Shown one piece after another: positions 49,601-53,951 of a stretch of 53,951 nt of DNA (the first letter of the stretch is position 1; each line of letters opens with the position of its first letter). The stretch is from contig CALWVZ010000007.1 in assembly GCA_944385125.1 (NCBI GenBank), forward strand, positions 1-53,951. Reading direction: 5' to 3'. Both the position numbers and the translations under genes were made by a program. Source of the stretch: an uncultured Oscillospiraceae bacterium. GTDB taxonomy: Bacteria > Bacillota > Clostridia > Oscillospirales > Oscillospiraceae. A model generated the notes under the pieces. It was not told the origin of the DNA, ran no database searches, and saw nothing but the letters and a program-made list of their open reading frames with translations.

Positions 49601-49851
49601 AGCTCCTCCGTTTGGGAAGAGGGAGAAGCGGATACCGCAGCCTCAGGGGCAGAGGAGGCCCCGCTGCCCGGACCGGGCCCCAGCATCCCGGGCAAAGGCA
49701 GGACAAGGCGCAGCAGCACCAGCAGCCAGGCATAATAATAGAAGGAACTGGGCAGCCTGGCGCCCAGGAGCAGCCTGAGCCCCAGCACCAGCAGGGCCAG
49801 GATGCTGCCTCCCAGAGACAGGGAGAGCAGAAGCTGCAAGAAGCCGCTCAT
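46678..49851 (-). CDS. BlaR1-type M56 metallopeptidase with two beta-helix sensor domains
   Basis: A 1057-residue membrane protein. Residues 1-180 contain membrane helices 1-3 with a Pro/Ser/Ala-rich insert at 57-130. Residues 200-330 are the M56 gluzincin domain with HELTH (residues 246-250) and ELDRACEMSCDERLL, the third metal ligand. Residues 350-367 form the fourth helix (ALLLAATVLLCGCAG). After a Pro/Ser linker the exported part has a first right-handed beta-helix from about 404 (STVDELLSAIAPNTTVTLTEG) to 700, and a second from about 716 (STVDEFLAAIAPNTAIYLEDG), both with turn patterns such as ISGLTLGHT and ISLSGFTAGHS. A bacterial-Ig-like domain (SKLSLEPGKHGVCVVE) ends it. It lacks the penicillin-binding domain of BlaR1. 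It overlaps blaI by 4 bp. Confidence 0.88.
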   Translation of the reverse strand: MSGFLQLLLSLSLGGSILALLVLGLRLLLGARLPSSFYYYAWLLVLLRLVLPLPGMLGPGPGSGASSAPEAAVSASPSSQTEELRTARSGELPIVSGGAEDTVYQNYSAPEETELPYSAVPSTSAAPQRRPMLPSLAALGEELFELVLPIISSAAFWFWLWAAGAALSLFWYMGVYLAFRLALGRSICPSPLQERRQFREAGAPRRLRLCRSRSLGSPILLGLLRPVLVLPQRDYSPQMLSNIFRHELTHFRRGDLIFKWFAVLSSALHWFNPIVHIARRELDRACEMSCDERLLRHMDSRDKRSYGETLLSLAASGSLPRRLVATSFATEKRNLRERLEQIMRYKPMSRAGLALLLAATVLLCGCAGALGPGGEKDAQATVPPAESAPPRETAAPSPSPVPTPEPRSVTVSTVDELLSAIAPNTTVTLTEGVYDLSQASDYGVAHEGGYYSWANCFDGPELVISGLSGLSLIAEGDVTISAIPRYADVLSFSSCADICISGLTLGHTEAAGECAGGVVDLAAVDSIIISQSKLFGCGVVGVRGVDSTGIQVVESEIYDCSNSATELRNCLDAVFNNCRIYDNISNYSLFSFSTSENCAVINCEISGNSGRTLLDANYCPNTYFAGNSVENNSLTGGMFYMGGSAVMVEGCAFSGNSGPWYTAPYLFSQEESMQAVDAQGQPLSESQLQSMERFTVEGWQPTDVESSKPAAAEDGYVHVSTVDEFLAAIAPNTAIYLEDGDYDLSSAASYGGYGSQYYLWKDTGVDGPQLVICNLRGLSITGGGADKASIIAKPRYAEVLAFDNCQDISLSGFTAGHSQAPGSCIGGVLYFNNTGNISIESCSLYGCGVWGITAIDCNGLQVKTTEIYECSSGDLNLTRCKSVSIEDCNFHDNGFSRVVDQCSNAFMDGELLLSCSPPSARALKAESIAPGQLIDDELYIYYFGAVSQLTLPDAVPIRLSAQVLGDMGPDTVEDPVWTVSDESKLSLEPGKHGVCVVENLGNTGGSVTVTAEYEGKTAQVKINFVKQLPDVLSPYSLSPASSANAVVTPTPSPAPAL

Positions 49852-50228
49852 TTCTCATCCTCCATTCTGAAAAAATCCCGAAGCTCCTGGATATCGTCCT
49901 GGCTGAGACTGGCGGAATCCACCAAAGCTGCAACCAAGCTCCTGGCGCTGCCCCGGTACAGCTTGTCTATGAGCCGGTTGGTGGCCCAGCGCTTATACTC
50001 CTCCTGGCTGACCAGGGGGCGGTAGTAAAACACATTGCGCCGTTCCTGGGCCAGCACGGCCTTGGCCACAAGCCGGTTCACCAGCGTTTTTACCGTGGTG
50101 GGCTCCCAGCCCTTCCGCTGATGAAGAGCAATGCGAAGGTCGCTTATAGGCAGGGGCGTCCCCGCTTCCCAAAGCAAACGCATCACCTCCAGCTCGCTGT
50201 CGCTTATCCTTTCTGACAGGTTTTCCAT
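49848..50228 (-). CDS. BlaI/MecI/CopY family repressor
   Basis: A 126-residue winged-helix repressor. It has the family opening ISDSELEVMRLLWEAGTPLPISDL and the recognition helix region WEPTTVKTLVNRLVAKAVLAQER, and a C-terminal dimerisation helix (TNRLIDKLYRGSARSLVAALVD). It is cleaved or inactivated when the M56 partner senses its signal. The gene is first in the operon and overlaps the peptidase gene by four bases (ATGA). Candidate operators are the palindromes at 50338-50351 and 50288-50303. Confidence 0.95.
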   Translation of the reverse strand: MENLSERISDSELEVMRLLWEAGTPLPISDLRIALHQRKGWEPTTVKTLVNRLVAKAVLAQERRNVFYYRPLVSQEEYKRWATNRLIDKLYRGSARSLVAALVDSASLSQDDIQELRDFFRMEDEK

Positions 50229-50287
50229 TAAACTTCACCCCGGAAAAATTCCTTTGCTCAGACCATGGTGCACTTCATGGGCCGAGA

Positions 50288-50303
50288 GACTACGTACGTC
50301 ATC
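50288..50303. promoter_or_regulatory. Candidate BlaI operator, imperfect palindrome
   Basis: GA, ACGTACGT and TC positions of a 16-bp palindrome (50288-50303) with two mismatched pairs lie between the -10 box and the blaI start codon. Confidence 0.45.
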
Positions 50304-50310
50304 TGGATAT

Positions 50311-50339
50311 AAAATAACACGGCAGTCTACAAGTGTCAA
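50311..50339 (-). promoter_or_regulatory. Promoter of blaI-blaR1
   Basis: Minus-strand TTGACA (50339-50334), 17-base spacer and TATTTT (50316-50311). The -35 box touches the perfect 14-bp palindrome at 50338-50351. Confidence 0.65.
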
Positions 50340-50351
50340 CCGAATTCGGTT
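50338..50351. promoter_or_regulatory. Perfect 14-bp palindrome at the blaI promoter
   Basis: AACCGAATTCGGTT is a perfect palindrome starting two bases into the -35 box; it is the best candidate operator. Confidence 0.55.
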
Positions 50352-50411
50352 CCAAAGGCGTTTTTTTAAGAATTATTAATAAAAGCTTCTCCCCAAGGGG
50401 CGGGGGGAAAT

Positions 50412-50440
50412 TTGACAAATCAGGCCCTATAGTATATTAT
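50412..50440 (+). promoter_or_regulatory. Promoter of the lipoprotein gene
   Basis: TTGACA (50412-50417), 17-base spacer, TATTAT (50435-50440). Confidence 0.8.
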
Positions 50441-50503
50441 ATTTAGTTGTATAAGGAGATAAATGCAGTAAAATACATAAGTCTGACTTGTGAGGTGGAT
50501 ATC

Positions 50504-51172
50504 ATGAAAAAGAATTTACGCCGTCTGCTCATTATTGCCGCAGCCGTTTTGGCGGTATTGATGCTGCTGAGCATGGCAGCCTGCGGCAAGGAGGAGGCTC
50601 CTGCCGTTACGGAGGCCCCGGCGGCCGACCTTTCCCTGGACGCTGCCCAGGAGCAGGACCAGCCCAGCCCCAGCCCGGAGAACCTGCTGCCTGCGGCCAC
50701 GCCCGTGCCCACGGCCAACGCCGAGGGACAGCTCACCTTTACCAGCATGAGCAAGGGCTTCAGCTTCCAGTATGACCAGAAGTACATTGCAATGTCCAAC
50801 CCTGCGGACAACGCCATGGTATATGCCGCCGGGGATACGGAACTGCCCTTCTGCTCCGTGTCCATCATTACGGACACAAATGCGGTGGACTATCTGAAGG
50901 AACTTGCCTCCGGCCTGGAGACCGTGCTGGGCGACTCCATTGAGACTGCTCCCGGCGAGCCGGAAAACGTGCCCTATGGCGACAGGGATATCTATTACTT
51001 CTATTACACCTATAATGACGATGAGGCCGGCGGCCTGGTCATCTGCGCCTACTACGGGGAGAATTTGGCTTCCGGGGAGGTGGCGGTATTCAGCTCCACC
51101 GCCCTGTACGGCGCCAGCGAGGATGCCGACGCCATTTTGAAGCTGGCCATCGAGACCTTTAAAATGGGCTGA
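50504..51172 (+). CDS. Lipoprotein of unknown function
   Basis: A 222-residue secreted lipoprotein. The signal peptide has a KKNLRR n-region, a hydrophobic core (LLIIAAAVLAVLMLL) and the lipobox LSMAAC, so the mature protein begins at the Cys (residue about 26), a substrate of Lgt at 23833. A Pro/Ser/Ala-rich tether of 45 residues (SPSPENLLPAATPVPT) precedes a globular domain of about 145 residues (FTSMSKGFSFQYDQKY, SVSIITDTNAVDYLKELA, YYFYYTYNDDEAGG). The ATG at 50504 follows GAGGTGG; an upstream in-frame start at 50447 would disrupt the signal peptide. Family not recognised. Confidence 0.85.
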   Translation: MKKNLRRLLIIAAAVLAVLMLLSMAACGKEEAPAVTEAPAADLSLDAAQEQDQPSPSPENLLPAATPVPTANAEGQLTFTSMSKGFSFQYDQKYIAMSNPADNAMVYAAGDTELPFCSVSIITDTNAVDYLKELASGLETVLGDSIETAPGEPENVPYGDRDIYYFYYTYNDDEAGGLVICAYYGENLASGEVAVFSSTALYGASEDADAILKLAIETFKMG

Positions 51173-51194
51173 GAACTCCATAGTATAAGGATGA

Positions 51195-51228
51195 AAAATA
51201 CCGTGTCCCTTTTCGGACACGGTATTTT
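51195..51228. terminator. Bidirectional terminator between the lipoprotein and nitrilase genes
   Basis: AAAATACCGTGTCC and GGACACGGTATTTT make a perfect 14-bp stem with a 6-base loop. Confidence 0.93.
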
Positions 51229-51242
51229 CCATATATTCAGCT

Positions 51243-52160
51243 TCACTCGTGGACAATGAGCTCCAGCACGTCGGGCCGGGCATAGTGGCCGATGGCGTCG
51301 TGTTCCATCTTGCAGGCAATGGGCAGGCTCATGTCCAGCTCCGCCAGGATAAGCTCCTCCCGGTCCCAGACCGGCTCCGTCAAATAGTGGCCGAAGGGGT
51401 CTATGATGCAGCTGCCGCCCCGGCACACCAGCTCCGGCAGCTTCTCCAGGTCCTCCGCCGTTTCCAGGCCGGAAGGGTAGGAGGACTTGCGCACCAGCAT
51501 GTCGGCGTTTATAAAGTAGCACTTGCCCTCAATGGCGATGTGCTGTATGGTGGCCTGCCACTCCGGATTGTCGTTGGTGTTGGGAGAGATGTAGATGGAG
51601 ACCCCCTTCTGATACAGGGCAACCCTGGCCAGGGGCATGTAGCTCTCCCAGCAGATGAGACTGCCTATGGGGCCCCAGGGCGTGGAGGTGATGGGGAAAT
51701 AGTCCCGGTGGGCATCTCCCCACACCAGGCGTTCGGAGCCGGTGGGCTTCAGCTTCCGATGGACCTTCCATGAGCCGTCAGGGCTGAAGATGACATTGCT
51801 GTTATAGAGGGTGCCGCTGACTTCATCCTGCTGGGAGAAGCCCAGGCTCACATAGGCTTTGGCCCTTACCGCCGCCTGGGAAAGCTCCAGGAACTCGGCG
51901 TCCCCCTCAGCCATGGAGGCGTCGTAATAGCGCTTCCAGTCCGCCCGGCCCGCAGCGGTACGCTTGCCCACGCTGAAGCCGAAGTTCATACCGATGGGGT
52001 AGCCGGGGATGAAAAGCTCTGGGAAAACTATCAGCTCCGCCCCCTGGGCGGCTGAGCGGTCTATATAGTCCAGGGCCTTTTCTACGCAGGCCGCCTTGTC
52101 AAAAAGCGCCGGTTCAGCCTGGACCAAAGCTATGCGGCAGATATTTTTCTGAATATTCAC
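51243..52160 (-). CDS. Nitrilase / cyanide hydratase family hydrolase
   Basis: A 305-residue carbon-nitrogen hydrolase of the aliphatic nitrilase branch. The Glu-Lys-Cys triad is visible: Glu48 in FPELFIPGYP, Lys136 in HRKLKPTGSERLVWGD and Cys170 in LICWESYMPLARVALY. Those flanks are characteristic of nitrilases that convert nitriles to acids and ammonia (or cyanide to formamide) rather than amidases. The start is GTG 52160, because AGGAG lies eight bases upstream and the upstream frame is not conserved. It is 32 bases downstream of the ABC-F gene, on the same strand. Confidence 0.92.
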   Translation of the reverse strand: MNIQKNICRIALVQAEPALFDKAACVEKALDYIDRSAAQGAELIVFPELFIPGYPIGMNFGFSVGKRTAAGRADWKRYYDASMAEGDAEFLELSQAAVRAKAYVSLGFSQQDEVSGTLYNSNVIFSPDGSWKVHRKLKPTGSERLVWGDAHRDYFPITSTPWGPIGSLICWESYMPLARVALYQKGVSIYISPNTNDNPEWQATIQHIAIEGKCYFINADMLVRKSSYPSGLETAEDLEKLPELVCRGGSCIIDPFGHYLTEPVWDREELILAELDMSLPIACKMEHDAIGHYARPDVLELIVHE

Positions 52161-52192
52161 AGTGGCCTCTCCTTTCAAGATCACGGCAGAAC

Positions 52193-53797
52193 TCAGCCTC
52201 TGGGGCTCTCCAGCTGGCTGATGTTCATGTATTCGTCGTAGCTGCACTGGCGGTCGATGATGCCGTCCTCGGTTATCTCTATAATGCGGTTGGCCACGGT
52301 CTGGGTCAGCTGGTGATCGTGGCAGGAGAAGATGATGTTGTGTTTAAAGGCCTCCAGGCCGTTGTTGAGAGCGGCTATGCTCTCCAGGTCCAGGTGGTTG
52401 GTGGGCTGGTCCAGCACAAGGAAGTTGGCTCCCGAGAGCATCATGCGGCTGAGCATGCAGCGCACCTTCTCCCCGCCGGAGAGCACTTTCACCTGCTTGT
52501 ACACCTCGTCCCCGGAGAAGAGCATACGGCCCAGGAAGGTGCGCAGGTAACTCTCCCGCTTGTCCTGGGAGAACTGGCGCATCCACTCGATAAGGTCATA
52601 GTCGCAGTTTTCAAAGTAGCCGTTGTGGTCTTTGGGGAAGTAGGCGGTGGTGATGGAGGCGCCCCATTTGACGCTGCCGCTGTCCGGCTCCTCCTGGCCC
52701 ATGAGTATCTTGTAGAGCAGGGTGACCGCCAGCTCGTTCTTGCCCACGATGGCTATCTTGTCCTCCTTGCCCACGATGAAGCTCACGTTATTAAGCAGCT
52801 TCACCCCGTCCACGGTCTTGCTCACTTCCGTGACGAAGAGCCGGTCCTTGCCCGGCTCCCGCTCCGCCTTGAAGCCCACCCAGGGGTAGCGGCGGCCGGA
52901 GGCGGGCAGCTCCTCCACGGTGATCTTCTCCAGGAGCTTCCGCCGGGAGGTGGCCTGGCGGGACTTAGACTTGTTGGCGGAGAAGCGGGCGATAAAGCTT
53001 TGCAGCTCCTGTATCTTCTGCTCGGCCTTCTTGTTCTGGTCCTTGATGAGCTTCTGGACCAGCTGGCTGGACTCGTACCAGAAGTCGTAGTTGCCCACAT
53101 ACATCTTTATCTTGCCATAGTCGATGTCCACGATATGGGTGCATATGTTGTTGAGAAAATAGCGGTCGTGGCTCACCACCAGCACCGTGCCCTCATAGTC
53201 CATGAGAAAGTCCTCCAGCCACACCACGGAGGCCAGGTCCAGGTTGTTGGTGGGCTCGTCCAGCAGCACCACGTCCGGGTGGCCGAAGAGGGCCTGGGCC
53301 AGCAGCACCTTCACCTTCAGCCTGGGGTCCATGTCCGCCATGAGGGTCTGATGGAAGCTCACGTCCACACCCAGGCCCTGGAGGATACGCCCGGCCTCGC
53401 TCTCGGCCTCCCAGCCTCCCAGCTCCGCAAACTCCTCTTCCAGCTCGGCGGCCCGGATGCCGTCCTCATCGCTGAAGTCCGGCTTTTCGTATATGGCGTC
53501 TTTCTCTTTGCCGCAGTCGTAGAGACGCTGGTTGCCCATGATGACGGTGTCCAGCACCGGGAAAGCGTCGTACATGTTCTGGTTCTGCTTGAGCACGGAC
53601 ATGCGCTTTTTGGGGGCCAGGGTGACGCTGCCGGAAGTGGGTTCCAGTTCCCCGGAGAGTATTTTTATGAAAGTGGACTTTCCCGCACCGTTGGCGCCGA
53701 TGATGCCGTAGCAGTTGCCGGGAGTGAATTGCAGTTCCACGTGGGAAAACAGCAGCGATGGGCCGAACTGCATGGAAAGATCGTTGACAGATAACAT
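52193..53797 (-). CDS. ABC-F family ATPase (YbiT/YkpA-like)
   Basis: A 534-residue soluble ABC-F protein with two nucleotide-binding domains and no membrane segment, acting on ribosomes. NBD1 has GANGAGKSTFIKIL (Walker A) and LLDEPTNNLDL (Walker B), but its signature is DPRLKVKVLLAQALF instead of LSGGQ. A linker with a positively charged helix (LIKDQNKKAEQKIQELQSF) follows. NBD2 has IVGKNELAVTLLYKILMG in place of a normal Walker A, a good signature (LSGGEKVRC) and LDQPTNHLDLES. Degenerate sites of this kind occur in the YbiT/YkpA subfamily. The start is ATG 53797 after GGAGC; the promoter is at 53834-53862. Confidence 0.9.
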   Translation of the reverse strand: MLSVNDLSMQFGPSLLFSHVELQFTPGNCYGIIGANGAGKSTFIKILSGELEPTSGSVTLAPKKRMSVLKQNQNMYDAFPVLDTVIMGNQRLYDCGKEKDAIYEKPDFSDEDGIRAAELEEEFAELGGWEAESEAGRILQGLGVDVSFHQTLMADMDPRLKVKVLLAQALFGHPDVVLLDEPTNNLDLASVVWLEDFLMDYEGTVLVVSHDRYFLNNICTHIVDIDYGKIKMYVGNYDFWYESSQLVQKLIKDQNKKAEQKIQELQSFIARFSANKSKSRQATSRRKLLEKITVEELPASGRRYPWVGFKAEREPGKDRLFVTEVSKTVDGVKLLNNVSFIVGKEDKIAIVGKNELAVTLLYKILMGQEEPDSGSVKWGASITTAYFPKDHNGYFENCDYDLIEWMRQFSQDKRESYLRTFLGRMLFSGDEVYKQVKVLSGGEKVRCMLSRMMLSGANFLVLDQPTNHLDLESIAALNNGLEAFKHNIIFSCHDHQLTQTVANRIIEITEDGIIDRQCSYDEYMNISQLESPRG

Positions 53798-53833
53798 ATT
53801 TAGCTCCGTTTCAAAGTATATTATATCAAGGGA

Positions 53834-53862
53834 AGTATACGTGAAAGCCACTGCACTGTCAA
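53834..53862 (-). promoter_or_regulatory. Promoter of the ABC-F gene
   Basis: Minus-strand TTGACA (53862-53857), 17-base spacer, TATACT (53839-53834). Confidence 0.85.
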
Positions 53863-53891
53863 GGTCCGGGAAGGATGTAGGTTTGTCAATG

Positions 53892-53904
53892 ATGTGTTAC
53901 ACAT
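53892..53904. promoter_or_regulatory. Palindrome upstream of the ABC-F promoter
   Basis: ATGTGT-T-ACACAT, perfect 6-bp arms around one base, about 30 bases upstream of the -35 box. A possible operator; the partner regulator is not in the window. Confidence 0.35.
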
Positions 53905-53951
53905 TGGGGAAAGAAAAAAGTACCGCTTTGGGTGACATCCAGTTGAGGGGC

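Overview
The window looks like a chromosomal segment of a GC-rich, probably spore-forming gut Clostridia (Oscillospirales-like). The evidence is the Firmicutes order ylxM-ffh-rpsP-khpA-rimM-trmD, a YtvI-like sporulation membrane protein, CCA-encoding tRNA genes, lipoprotein and LTA-synthase-type envelope genes, and a BlaI/BlaR1 pair. Species cannot be named from the sequence. No rRNA genes, CRISPR array or insertion sequence were seen.

Positions 1-6782 are the late end of a siphovirus-like prophage, read left to right: a tape-measure fragment joined out of frame to a tail protein, a baseplate hub, a baseplate OB-like protein, a collagen-like tail protein, a small tail protein, an endolysin with an in-frame Cys-rich N-terminal extension, a holin, and an AT-rich cargo gene with its own promoter and terminators. 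The left edge is rearranged, with a minus-strand partial gene at 1-118. The right edge abuts the 3' end of a tRNA-Lys gene and carries four TACCCCCA repeats spaced 12/20/12 bp, so tRNA-Lys is the likely attachment site. Five tRNAs (Gly, Arg, His, Gln, Lys in transcription order) follow at 6783-7323 on the minus strand.

Positions 7400-17200, mostly minus strand, hold a TraX-like membrane protein, a double-flavodoxin oxidoreductase, a candidate small RNA with its own promoter and terminator (about 9805-9908), a DUF378 protein, and a tightly overlapping five-gene operon: histidine phosphatase-GNAT, metallophosphoesterase, YgiQ-type radical SAM protein, DUF1294 and GH3 beta-glucosidase. Then come a PurN-like protein that has lost its catalytic residues, an MmeI-like restriction-methylation enzyme whose specificity region is strikingly AT-rich, a short aspartokinase, ytvI, a coiled-coil protein, lgt, two M16 peptidases and a 2345-residue GT84/GH94-like glucan synthase.

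Positions 34650-44260, plus strand, hold the SRP/ribosome-maturation genes (ylxM, ffh, rpsP, khpA, rimM, trmD fused to a GNAT domain, a small membrane protein, rsmA), then ppdK, then a marR-degV operon whose -35 box lies in a perfect palindrome. Positions 44396-53951 hold an LTA-synthase-like enzyme, a BlaI/BlaR1 system whose BlaR1 carries two beta-helix domains in place of a penicillin sensor, a lipoprotein, a nitrilase-family enzyme and an ABC-F ATPase.

No single locus can be declared a new system from sequence alone. The best candidates for something undescribed are the beta-helix BlaR1, the five-gene overlapping operon, the active-site-less PurN paralogue, TrmD-GNAT, the prophage cargo gene and the small RNA near 9.9 kb.
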